A stretch of DNA of 51,315 bases from JADFUZ01 sp034430415 (GTDB taxonomy: Bacteria > Chloroflexota > Dehalococcoidia > GIF9 > AB-539-J10). Below, in pieces: positions 39,552 through 47,772 of this stretch. Each line of letters begins with the position of its first letter. Position 1 is the stretch's first letter. The position numbers and the translations under genes were made by a program. The notes beneath the pieces were generated by a model. It made no database searches. It was given only the letters and a program-made list of their open reading frames with translations, and had not been told where the DNA came from. Location: assembly GCA_034430415.1 (NCBI GenBank), contig DAOUEN010000032.1, positions 1 through 51,315 of the forward strand, read 5' to 3'.

Positions 39552-42350
39552 GTGAGGAAGAAGAGACTCAGATATATAGCCATCACACTGGTCTTGCTCT
39601 CTCTCCTCCTGGGATGTGCGGGGCCAGCAACTCCAGGTCGGGAACTCCAGCCAGTTGTCCTGCTGCCACAACTCAATTTTGAGCTCGAAGACTTCGTCGG
39701 GGAAGAGATCTGGAGTTGGGGTTTCTACGGGGACGATGGGTTCACCGGTGACGGCATTGGCTTCCTGGTCCTCAATTTCCACATGCTCAGGATTGACGAG
39801 AAACTAGCGGACCATTCCTTCGCCAGGCTCGACGGTGACCTACCTCCCCCCGAAATGAATGGCGCTGAAATTCTTGTCTACGGCAAGGTCAAGGACTTCG
39901 CTCAGACCTATGATGCCTACACCATCCTGCCAACACCGCTGATAACAGTTGAGAGCTATCACATCGTGACTCCACCCGAAGAGGTTGCCGGCCGTGAGCC
40001 GGGCCTCCTTCCCTTCTTCGCCGCGGTGAACCCGTTCCAGGCAACAAAGGTTCTGGCGCAGGCAGCCGCCGGCACAAAGGCTCAGGCTTGCGACCGGGCG
40101 TTGATAATCAGTGGCGGCGTTGATGACAACAACAACCATGACAGGTACAGGGAGAACATAAAAGCAAAGTACAAGAGGCTCAAGGAGCTCGGGTTTTCCG
40201 ACGACCAGATCGACGTTCTCTATAACGATGGCAAGGACATAGCCGGCATAACCAGAGATGATGGCAAGAGTGTCGTGGACGGCAAATGCACCAAACAGAA
40301 GATAAAGGATGCTCTAGACAAGTACAAGAGGGAAATGCCAGGCAGTTGCACCTTAACCATATTCGTTACCGACCATGGGACGGGCTACAACGAAGGTCAG
40401 GGATGGGACGGAGCCAGGCCGGCCCTTTCCGGAGTTGATGCCTCGGGAGACACCAAGAGATACCCGGAACAGTTGTTCAAGGTAGACCTGAAAAGAAAGG
40501 TTTACAGACAGAATATCTGGACGAACCCGGCCAATGGAGACAGGTGGAGAGTCAAAAAGGACGAGGAGACCAATCGACTGGAGCTCTACAAGAGTGAGGG
40601 TGGGTACTGGCGTCTCAAGGGTGAGGATGGCAACGGAGATGGACGAATCTCGGAGGCAGAGGCGGGGCAGGACATCAACGGCGACGGCGACAAGAGCGAC
40701 GACAATATCCCGGGCCTTAGAGAAGCCGACCTGGGGCCGACGCAACACCAACAGAATGAATGGGACACGGACACAGACGGCAAGCCCGACGTGAGGGCCA
40801 GATGGGATGGGTCAAAGTACGTTGTGGAAAGGCTGAAGCCGGACGGCACCTGGCATAAGATGGGCGAGGACAAGAATGGCGACCATGTGATAGACAGTGA
40901 CGACGGTGGCCTGGACTGGAACCTGGACGGCGATACCGACTACTACGACCTGGTGGGCTTCCACGAAGGGATTAACCTCTGGGGAGACGGGAAAGACTCG
41001 GTCTTGTGGGACGACGAGTTTGCCGACATGCTCAGGCCTCTCCAGGAAAAGGGAATACACATCCTCGTTGAAATGGCCCAGTGCTTCGGAGGAGGGTTCA
41101 TAGCGAACCTCAAAGGTATCGTGGAGAAGATCGTCAGCTTCTCCAGTGAGGACACCAAGCACACCAACAGGGCCAGGGAAGTGGCGGACCCGGCAAACCC
41201 CGGGAAAAAGAAAACGACCTACTACGCTGCCGACCAGGAAGCATTCATGAAGAACCTTGCCGGCATAGACGTTAAAAGCTGGGACACGGCCTTTGATAAG
41301 GCAAAAGAGGTAGACACCCAGAAGTGGAAGGATGAAGGCAGTGTGCCGGAGGATGAAAACATCCATTCCAAATGGGAAAAACCTCTCATCGAGGGAGGCA
41401 CTTACTGGGAAATAGACGGAGTGTACTCGCTTTTCCTCGTGATTCCCAAAGAGTTGGAGGGCAAGGTCCACGACATCGAGATTTTCTTCGGCCTGCAGAA
41501 GCCCAGATGGGCCGAGGGAGAGGTCCTGAAGCTGCCAGCAGGCTTCACCAAGCAGAAGATCGCCGGCGGAATAAGGATAGAGAGCGCTAACCCCTTCCCC
41601 ACCTCAACTCCCCTGGAATTCAAGTTCAAGGGAGCGAAAGGCGCTCAGTCCATGAGGGTTCACGTAACCGATAAGGACCACAAGAACCTGGGCTACATGG
41701 AGCCCGCGAAGGGTGTGCCGCCCCCACCGAAGCCGGTGTATACCCGTTCCCCCAGGATGCAGGACAACGCGGAGGACCTCGGCTGGTATGAAGGGACAAA
41801 GGACGGTATCGAAGGGACGACCGAGGAGATGCCCAGAAGCGAGTACATAGACTTCGTGAAGTTGCGTCTGATCGCCCTTATCGCCAGCGCCGACCCTTCC
41901 GTAACCGACGGGATGAAGCACGCGGCCGAGGAGCTGCTCGACTTCCTGGAAGGCGCCGGCGAAGACGACCAGCAGTGGGCCGCAGATATCTTCCTGGACA
42001 ACTACTATATAGCTGCGGAAGCAGCCCTCCCTCCAGCCAGTAATGTATTGAGTGCCGCCTTCGCCGCTAGTGCCAAGAGCGTCAGCGACCAGTCAGGATG
42101 TACCAGCACCCTCAGTATCTCCTATGATGCCAGAGACCTCACCGGGGGCGGCTTCCTGGTAACCTCCGTCGTTCTGAAGGTAAACGGGGTTGTGTGGCAC
42201 GATTCGGGAACCATATCAACCGAGCATTACCAGAACTCGGTCGACAGGCAGGTGGGTTGCGGAGAGACTTTCAACATTGAAGTGACCGCCACCAACGAGA
42301 GAGGCCAGACGGTTATTTCCACTGGCCCCATCACTACCCCGGTACCTTAG
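39552..42350 (+). CDS. Lipoprotein caspase-like (clan CD, C13-related) peptidase with EF-hand insertion
   Basis: The start chosen is GTG 39552 (GGGGG seven bases upstream, promoter at 39471), giving 932 aa and a clean signal with lipobox LLLGC (Cys22). The region from about residue 178 reads CDRALIISGGVDDNNNHDRY and LKELGFSDDQIDVLYNDGKD, the legumain/caspase start. Catalytic His275 lies in LTIFVTDHGTG and Cys511 in HILVEMAQCFGGGF. The 236 residues between hold three to four Ca2+-loop motifs, including the full EF-hand loop DGNGDGRISEAE and DKNGDHVIDSDD. A C-terminal beta-rich part ends in a domain with two Cys. An anchored, calcium-dependent protease on the cell surface is the likely role. 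Substrate is unknown. Confidence 0.85.
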   Translation: MRKKRLRYIAITLVLLSLLLGCAGPATPGRELQPVVLLPQLNFELEDFVGEEIWSWGFYGDDGFTGDGIGFLVLNFHMLRIDEKLADHSFARLDGDLPPPEMNGAEILVYGKVKDFAQTYDAYTILPTPLITVESYHIVTPPEEVAGREPGLLPFFAAVNPFQATKVLAQAAAGTKAQACDRALIISGGVDDNNNHDRYRENIKAKYKRLKELGFSDDQIDVLYNDGKDIAGITRDDGKSVVDGKCTKQKIKDALDKYKREMPGSCTLTIFVTDHGTGYNEGQGWDGARPALSGVDASGDTKRYPEQLFKVDLKRKVYRQNIWTNPANGDRWRVKKDEETNRLELYKSEGGYWRLKGEDGNGDGRISEAEAGQDINGDGDKSDDNIPGLREADLGPTQHQQNEWDTDTDGKPDVRARWDGSKYVVERLKPDGTWHKMGEDKNGDHVIDSDDGGLDWNLDGDTDYYDLVGFHEGINLWGDGKDSVLWDDEFADMLRPLQEKGIHILVEMAQCFGGGFIANLKGIVEKIVSFSSEDTKHTNRAREVADPANPGKKKTTYYAADQEAFMKNLAGIDVKSWDTAFDKAKEVDTQKWKDEGSVPEDENIHSKWEKPLIEGGTYWEIDGVYSLFLVIPKELEGKVHDIEIFFGLQKPRWAEGEVLKLPAGFTKQKIAGGIRIESANPFPTSTPLEFKFKGAKGAQSMRVHVTDKDHKNLGYMEPAKGVPPPPKPVYTRSPRMQDNAEDLGWYEGTKDGIEGTTEEMPRSEYIDFVKLRLIALIASADPSVTDGMKHAAEELLDFLEGAGEDDQQWAADIFLDNYYIAAEAALPPASNVLSAAFAASAKSVSDQSGCTSTLSISYDARDLTGGGFLVTSVVLKVNGVVWHDSGTISTEHYQNSVDRQVGCGETFNIEVTATNERGQTVISTGPITTPVP

Positions 42351-42409
42351 AGGTGAACTGACCTGCCCCCGCAGAATCCATCCATCTCTATTCAGCCCAT
42401 GCATCAGGC

Positions 42410-42565
42410 CTATTTCTTTTCCCCTGTCAGATACTTCTCCGGATCCTGATCGAAAGCCTTCTTGCAGCCCGCAGCGCAGAAGTAGTATTTGTTTCCCCGG
42501 TACTCGGAGGTCGCTGCTGCCTCGCTCTCCTTCACTTCCATCTTGCACACCGGGTCAATCGCCAT
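42410..42565 (-). CDS. Possible internally initiated YHS-domain protein
   Basis: Within the copA frame an ATG at 42565 is preceded by a perfect AGGAGGTG with 5-nt spacing, the strongest SD around copA. From it a 51-aa YHS protein could be made (MAIDPVCKMEVKES onward), with Cys in DPVCKM, YYFC and AAGC. Small stand-alone YHS proteins are common next to copper ATPases. The codons forming the SD encode the linker AKGGAP. The gene may be a recent fusion with its old start still active. Confidence 0.45.
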   Translation of the reverse strand: MAIDPVCKMEVKESEAAATSEYRGNKYYFCAAGCKKAFDQDPEKYLTGEKK

Positions 42566-45073
42566 CGGCGCACCTCCTTTCGCTGGTTCAAAGCTGGTCG
42601 GCCTGAATCTCCTGAGACGCAGTGAGTTGGACACCACGGTGATTGAGCTGGCGGCCATGGCCCCTGCCGCCAGGATCGGGTTCAGAAAGCCATGGCTGCC
42701 CAGGACGAAGTGAAGTCCAGGTGGGACACCTGTGTCCCTGAAGACAAAATACAGCACCCCTGCTGCCACCGGGATAAGCGTGGTGTTGTAGGCAAAAGCC
42801 CAGAAGAGGTTCTGCTTGATGGTCTTCATAGTACGTTTGCTCAGGGATACGGAGGTCACTATTCCCCCCAGGTCACCGCTGATCAGCGTAATGTCTGCGG
42901 CCTCCATAGCCACGTCCGTGCCGGTCCCGATCGCGATGCCCACATCTGCCTGAGCCAGGGCCGGGGCATCGTTTATCCCGTCTCCCACCATTGCCACCAC
43001 TTTCCCCTCCTCCTGCAGCTTCTTCACCTCCTGTGCCTTGTGTTCCGGCAGTACCTCTGCCAGGACACGGTCGATACCCAGCTCCACGGCAATAGCTTCA
43101 GCAGTCCGCCGGTTGTCTCCGGTGAGCATCGCCACCTCGATACCCATGGCATGCAGTGTATCCACTGCCTCCCTGGCATTCGGCTTCAGGGTGTCAGCCA
43201 GAGCGATGATACCGGTCACCCGGCCCTCCACTCCCAGCAACATCACCGTCTTGCCCTCTGCCCGCAGCCGCCCGGCATCCTCCTCCACCCCCTCCAGGGA
43301 AAGGCCCTTCTCACTCATCAGTCTGAGATTGCCCAGCAGAAGCCTCTTGCCTTCTACCAGGGCCTCGATGCCCTCTCCGGGGATGGCGTTGAAATCCGAC
43401 GCTGGGGACAGCTCCAGCTTCTCTTCCAGAGCATCCCTCACTATAGCCTCGCCGAGTGGATGCTCCGAATCACGCTCGGCCGAGGCTGCCAGCCGGAGGA
43501 CCTCTTCGCGGGAAGAGGAGGGGAGGGAGATGATATCGGTCACCCTGGGTTTGCCCTGAGTTAAAGTGCCCGTTTTGTCCAGCAGTACAGTACCTATCTT
43601 GTGAGACCTCTCCAGTATTTCTGCACTCCGGATGAGGAGACCATGCTCGGCTCCCTTGCCTGTACCCACGATAACAGCGGTTGGCGTTGCCAAACCCAGG
43701 GCGCAGGGACAGGCAATAATGAGCACCGCTACGAAGTTAAGAATGGCAAAGGTAAGGGCCGGGGGTGGCCCCGCGAAGTACCAGACGACAAAGGTGACAA
43801 CCGCAATCCCTATCACTGTCGGTACGAAGTAGCTGGCAATGACATCAGCCAGGCGCTGAATAGGCGCCTTGCTTCCCTGAGCTTCGTCCACCATCCTGAT
43901 AATCTGAGCCAGGGTGCTATCCTTGCCCACCCTGGTCGCCTCGAATTGGAAGCTGCCTGTTTTGTTGATCGAAGCGCCGATAACCTCGTCACCCACCTTC
44001 TTCTCCACCGGCATGCTCTCTCCGGTAAGCATTGACTCGTCAATACTGGAGTATCCCTGGCGGACAACGCCGTCCAACGGTACTCGCTCTCCCGGACGCA
44101 CCAGAACAAGGTCGCCGACCTGGACGTCATCGACGGGAGTCTCCGTCTCCCTCCCGTCACGGATAACCAGTGCCGTCCTCGGCTGCAGCCCGATGAGCTT
44201 CTTTATCGCCTCCGAGGTCCGTCCCCTGGCCCTGGCTTCCAGGAAGCGGCCCAGCAAGATCAAGGCGATAATCATGGCCGAGGTATCGAAGTACAGATTC
44301 AGCTCAACTGTGGTGCCGGCAAACAGACCGGGGAAGACGACAGCCACCATGCTGTAGAGGTATGCTGCCGAGGTGCCGACAGCGATCAGGGTGTTCATGT
44401 CGGCGGTCCTGTGCCTGAAGGCCCCCCACGCCCCTTTGTAGAATCTCAGGCCCGCCCAGAACTGCACCGGCGTTGCCAGAGCCCACAGTGCGTAAGGCTT
44501 CAGCACGAAATCCGGCCCCCGTCCCAGCAGCATAATTGATGCAGCGAGGACAGCGGCAAGGATGAACCTGTCTCTCAGGGCACGGATCTCACGCCGCGCG
44601 GCAATGGTGATATCCTCCAGGGTCACCGCTTCCGTACCCAGGCTATAGCCGGCCTCCTCCACTGCCCGTCGCAGATCGGGGAACGCCGTCCCCTCAAGGT
44701 ATTCCACGGTAGCTTTCTCGGAAGCCAGATTGACGTTAGCCGAGATCACCCCATCCACGCTCCGGAGGGCCTGCTCGACGCGGGAAACGCAGGCGGCGCA
44801 GGTCATCCCGCTGACGGGAAAGATGGACTTCCCGGTAGCTGTTCCGTAGCCCAGCCGGGAGATGGCGCTCTTAATGGCGGCCAGGTCCACCGTGGAGGGG
44901 TCATATTCTATGGAGGCCTTTTCCGAGGCGAAGCTCAGATTCACCCGCCGTATCCCGCTCATCTCCGCCAGCCCCTTTTCGATGGTGGCGGCACAGGTAA
45001 CGCAGGTCATCCCGGTTATGTGAATATCCGCTTTTGCCGATTCCCTGCTACCAGGAGCCGACTCTTGCTCCAC
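42410..45073 (-). CDS. copA: Copper-exporting P1B-type ATPase with C-terminal YHS domain
   Basis: The start is taken as GTG 45073 (GGGGGA upstream, just after the iscU stop), giving 887 aa; an earlier frame start at 45148 would overlap iscU. Two heavy-metal domains (GMTCVTC and GMTCAAC) are followed by eight membrane segments. The actuator TGES is present, the Cu site CPC lies in ACPCALGLATP, and the phosphorylated Asp in DKTGTLTQGKP. HPLGEA and GDGINDAPALAQADVG complete the ATPase. The N-terminus up to SLRLRRFR is a complete CopA. An extra ~70 residues hold a YHS metal-binding domain (DPVCKMEVKES ... YYFCAAGCKKAFDQDPEKYL). It exports Cu(I). Fifth gene of the tusA operon. Confidence 0.95.
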   Translation of the reverse strand: MEQESAPGSRESAKADIHITGMTCVTCAATIEKGLAEMSGIRRVNLSFASEKASIEYDPSTVDLAAIKSAISRLGYGTATGKSIFPVSGMTCAACVSRVEQALRSVDGVISANVNLASEKATVEYLEGTAFPDLRRAVEEAGYSLGTEAVTLEDITIAARREIRALRDRFILAAVLAASIMLLGRGPDFVLKPYALWALATPVQFWAGLRFYKGAWGAFRHRTADMNTLIAVGTSAAYLYSMVAVVFPGLFAGTTVELNLYFDTSAMIIALILLGRFLEARARGRTSEAIKKLIGLQPRTALVIRDGRETETPVDDVQVGDLVLVRPGERVPLDGVVRQGYSSIDESMLTGESMPVEKKVGDEVIGASINKTGSFQFEATRVGKDSTLAQIIRMVDEAQGSKAPIQRLADVIASYFVPTVIGIAVVTFVVWYFAGPPPALTFAILNFVAVLIIACPCALGLATPTAVIVGTGKGAEHGLLIRSAEILERSHKIGTVLLDKTGTLTQGKPRVTDIISLPSSSREEVLRLAASAERDSEHPLGEAIVRDALEEKLELSPASDFNAIPGEGIEALVEGKRLLLGNLRLMSEKGLSLEGVEEDAGRLRAEGKTVMLLGVEGRVTGIIALADTLKPNAREAVDTLHAMGIEVAMLTGDNRRTAEAIAVELGIDRVLAEVLPEHKAQEVKKLQEEGKVVAMVGDGINDAPALAQADVGIAIGTGTDVAMEAADITLISGDLGGIVTSVSLSKRTMKTIKQNLFWAFAYNTTLIPVAAGVLYFVFRDTGVPPGLHFVLGSHGFLNPILAAGAMAASSITVVSNSLRLRRFRPTSFEPAKGGAPMAIDPVCKMEVKESEAAATSEYRGNKYYFCAAGCKKAFDQDPEKYLTGEKK

Positions 45074-45119
45074 GGCGTCCCCCCGAAACCCGGTCTGAAC
45101 CCGGAGTCGTGTCGGGCTT

Positions 45120-45755
45120 CTATTCCGTGAACTCAACCACCGCTTCACTCACATCCCACAGGGGTTCTATCTTCTCCAATATCTCCTGCTTAATCACGGG
45201 GGCGAACTGGTGGCCCGCAGGCAAGTCGACCACCACCCGGACCCTGCCGTCGCCTACTGCGATGTCTCGCACCAGGTTCGTACGCACCAGGTCCAACCCG
45301 GTGATGGGGTTCATGACCTTCTTGAGGCGGCCTCGCACCGTCTCCACCGTGGTCGGCTTCCTCTCCTTGACCAGGCCGTGGCGCTCTTCGTAGTTCTCAA
45401 TGGCCGAACGCAGGCCCTCTACCGCAAGCACCGAGCAGTGGGCCTTGATCTTCGGGAGTCCTCCCAGCGCTTCCGAAGCTTCCTTCCAGGTAATCTTCCT
45501 GGCTTCCTCCAGTGTCTTTCCCTTGGCCAGCTCCGTGATTATCGAACCGGTAGCTATGTTGGAGGCACAGCCGTAGGATTCAAACTTGATGTCTGAGATC
45601 CTCTTCGTCTCCGGGTCGACGTCGATGTACACCGACACCATGTCGCCGCAGGCCGGGCTGCCTTCCACGGCCTTTCCGTCGGGATCCTCAATCTTGCCCA
45701 CGTTACGCGGGTGGCGAAAGTGCTCCAGTACAGTCTCACTATACGGTAGTGCCAT
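45120..45755 (-). CDS. iscU: IscU/NifU Fe-S scaffold fused to a DUF59 (MIP18-type) domain
   Basis: The 211-aa product starts at ATG 45755 after GGAGGG. Residues 1-130 are IscU: Cys36 in PACGDM with Asp38, Cys63 in YGCASN and Cys107 in KAHCSV form the cluster site. Residues ~136-211 form a DUF59/FeS-assembly P domain (VRGRLKKVMNPITGLDLVRT, then VDLPAGHQFAPVIKQEI), also found in SufT and MIP18. Combining a scaffold and a cluster-maturation factor in one chain is unusual. It lies 2 bp after the NifS-like gene and 46 bp before copA. Confidence 0.92.
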   Translation of the reverse strand: MALPYSETVLEHFRHPRNVGKIEDPDGKAVEGSPACGDMVSVYIDVDPETKRISDIKFESYGCASNIATGSIITELAKGKTLEEARKITWKEASEALGGLPKIKAHCSVLAVEGLRSAIENYEERHGLVKERKPTTVETVRGRLKKVMNPITGLDLVRTNLVRDIAVGDGRVRVVVDLPAGHQFAPVIKQEILEKIEPLWDVSEAVVEFTE

Positions 45756-45757
45756 CT

Positions 45758-46945
45758 CTAACCCTCCTCTGTTGCCTTGTCTTTGCCCAGCGGGCTGATG
45801 TTTCTCAGTTCCTGCACCACGTCGGCCAGCGTGTCAACCACAGCGTCGACGTCCTGCATCGTGTTGTAGCGGCCGAAGGTGAAACGAATCGACCCGTGTG
45901 CTCTTTCGTGGTCGCCGCCTATTCCGAAGATAACGTGACTGCCCTCCAGAGAGCGGCTGAAACAGGCAGAGCCGGTGCTCACGGCAAAGCCGTGCATGTC
46001 CAGGTGCAGGGTGATGGACTCGCCCTCTATGAAGTGGAAGGAGATGTTGGCGTTCTGCGGCAGCCTCTTCCGGCGATGGCCGTTGAGGGTGGTATCCGGT
46101 ATCTCAGCAAGTATGCGGTCGATGATGCGGTCACGCATTGCCTGAAGCCGCTCGGTTTCCTCAGGCGTAACCAGCTCCACCGCTTTGGCGAATCCCACTG
46201 CTCCAGCTATGTTTTCCAGTCCCGCCCGGAGGTCGAACTCCTGAAACCCCCCATCCATCCACTTGGCTATCCTGGTCCCTTGACGGACGTACAGCCCTCC
46301 GATACCTCTGGGCCCATGGATGGTATGCGCGGACACCGTGATCAGGTCCGCAGGTATGCTCCCGACATCGAGGGGGACCCGGGCAAAGCTATGAGTCGCA
46401 TCGGTATGAAACAGTGCCCCTTTCTCGCGGCACATGCGGCCGACAGCGGCGATATCCTGAACGGTGCCGATCTCCTGGTTGGCATGCTGAATGGAAACCA
46501 GGATGGTCTCGTCCGTGATGGAATCCCTGAGCTTGTCCAGGTCCACAAAGCCGTCACCATCGACATCGAGATAGGTCACCTGGAATCCCTGCTTCTCAAG
46601 GGCTCTGGCGCTGTTCAATACCGGAAAGTCCTCAATCTCCGATACGATGATGTGCTTTCCTTTCTTGCTGCCAAGAGCCAGCCCCACGCCCTTCAGGGCG
46701 ATGTTTGAGGACTCGGTGCTCCCCGAGGTGAAGATGAGCTCTCCGGGTGCTGCTCCCAGAGCCGCAGCCAGAGCTTCTCTGGCGCCGTCCAGCACTTCCC
46801 GGGCCTCTATGCCCTGAGAGTAGGCGAAATCCGAGGTGGCAACGGCGTACTTATCGAAGAAGTACGGCTTCATTGCCTCCAGCACTTGCTCATCCAGCCG
46901 GGTGGCTGCTGAGTTATCCAGATATACCTGCCGTCTGTCTGACAT
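45758..46945 (-). CDS. NifS/IscS-like cysteine desulfurase homologue lacking the PLP lysine
   Basis: The 395-aa product has the fold-type I aminotransferase layout of IscS, including YLDNSAAT, FTSGSTESSNIAL, and catalytic Cys328 in STGSACFSRS. Where IscS has the Schiff-base Lys in SAHK-x-x-GPKG, this protein has Thr208 (SAHTIHGPRG, codon ACC). The PLP-stacking His of the 'EH' motif is Asp106 (SEIEDFPVL), and DATQS reads DATHS. It is therefore unlikely to make persulfide by PLP chemistry. Archaeoglobus fulgidus IscS similarly lacks the lysine yet binds IscU. It starts after GGAGGG, 13 bp from the DsrE-like gene, and is followed by iscU. A scaffold or sulfide/persulfide-transfer partner is inferred. 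Confidence 0.9.
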   Translation of the reverse strand: MSDRRQVYLDNSAATRLDEQVLEAMKPYFFDKYAVATSDFAYSQGIEAREVLDGAREALAAALGAAPGELIFTSGSTESSNIALKGVGLALGSKKGKHIIVSEIEDFPVLNSARALEKQGFQVTYLDVDGDGFVDLDKLRDSITDETILVSIQHANQEIGTVQDIAAVGRMCREKGALFHTDATHSFARVPLDVGSIPADLITVSAHTIHGPRGIGGLYVRQGTRIAKWMDGGFQEFDLRAGLENIAGAVGFAKAVELVTPEETERLQAMRDRIIDRILAEIPDTTLNGHRRKRLPQNANISFHFIEGESITLHLDMHGFAVSTGSACFSRSLEGSHVIFGIGGDHERAHGSIRFTFGRYNTMQDVDAVVDTLADVVQELRNISPLGKDKATEEG

Positions 46946-46958
46946 GTCTCCCTCCTGT

Positions 46959-47378
46959 CTATATGAAGAGGGTCACATTTGATTCTCTGGCCTCATCAAT
47001 GTAGGTGCCCACGGCACAGTATTCCGATATCAAATCGTCGCGGAGGTCTTCCTTCTTCATCCCCATTACTTCCATCGTCATGTCGCAGGCAAGTATCTTG
47101 CCTCCCAGCTCCCTGAAGTCCTGCAGCAGCCTCTCTAGAGAGGCCACGCCGGCCTTCTTCATTCTCCGCTTGACCATCCACTTGCCCAGGCCCAGCATGT
47201 TCATCCTGGAGAGGGGGCCCTTCTCCAGCGCACCCTTCTTGAGCCGCTGGAGTCCCCAGAAGGTGAAGTATAGCGACACTTCCATCCCCATTGCCAGCGC
47301 CCCATTGGCTACGATGAGAGCACTGTAGATCTTGTCCATATCACCGCTGTGGACTATTATGGTAGCTTTGTTACCCAT
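46959..47378 (-). CDS. DsrE/DsrF-like sulfur-relay protein
   Basis: The 139-aa protein starts at ATG 47378 after AGGAGG. It has the DsrE superfamily fold: KATIIVHSGDMDKIYSALIVANGALAMGMEV, FTFWGLQRLKK and ILACDMTMEVMG with the conserved Cys. EDLRDDLISEYCAVGTYIDEA follows. The FTFWG and 'CDMTM' motifs match the DrsE_2 subgroup, which is predicted to bind or move persulfide sulfur with TusA. It sits between tusA and the NifS-like gene, spaced by 15 and 13 bp. Confidence 0.9.
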   Translation of the reverse strand: MGNKATIIVHSGDMDKIYSALIVANGALAMGMEVSLYFTFWGLQRLKKGALEKGPLSRMNMLGLGKWMVKRRMKKAGVASLERLLQDFRELGGKILACDMTMEVMGMKKEDLRDDLISEYCAVGTYIDEARESNVTLFI

Positions 47379-47393
47379 AGCCGCTTCCTCCTT

Positions 47394-47615
47394 CTACCTG
47401 CGTATCCTTATCTTCCACACTCCGTCCTTCTCCTGAACGTCCATGAGCTCCAGCCCCAGCGCCTTGACGGCCATCGGTATCTCTTTCTTGGAGGCAGGAT
47501 GGGTGCCGGTGACCTCGACGACGTCACCTTCCTTGGCCTTCCTCAGTGCCTTCCGCGTTTCCACCAACGGCACCGGGCAGGTCTGATTGCTGCAGTCCAC
47601 CTTGATCTCAGGCAT
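47394..47615 (-). CDS. tusA: TusA-family sulfur carrier
   Basis: The 73-aa protein has VDCSNQTCPVPLVETRKALR with the CPxP motif (Cys13), followed by the TusA beta-alpha-beta fold (GDVVEVTGTHPASKKEIPMA). The conserved Cys accepts and passes persulfide sulfur. The ATG at 47615 follows GGAGG at 9 nt and a promoter. First gene of the tusA-dsrE-nifS-like-iscU-copA operon, which links sulfur carriers to Fe-S assembly. Confidence 0.93.
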   Translation of the reverse strand: MPEIKVDCSNQTCPVPLVETRKALRKAKEGDVVEVTGTHPASKKEIPMAVKALGLELMDVQEKDGVWKIRIRR

Positions 47616-47638
47616 CTCCTGTTACCTCCACACCGTCA

Positions 47639-47666
47639 TCGATACACTATGGTATTGAATTGTCAA
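47639..47666 (-). promoter_or_regulatory. Candidate promoter of the tusA-copA operon
   Basis: On the minus strand TTGACA (47666-47661), a 16-nt spacer and TATCGA (47644-47639). The predicted start is about 17-20 nt upstream of ATG 47615. Confidence 0.5.
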
Positions 47667-47772
47667 TGGTATCTGCAAATCCCCCGACCATTCAGCTTCC
47701 GGCGCGGTCCTGATCTGCCCCCTCAGGAACCGCTCCGGCTGGGGTGAACGACGTGATACAATGGAGTGAGCG

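Noticed and set aside
47754..47762. TGATACAAT as an extended -10 for msrB
   Set aside because: It would place the transcript start about 4 nt before the ATG and exclude the GGAG at 47764-47767 from the leader.
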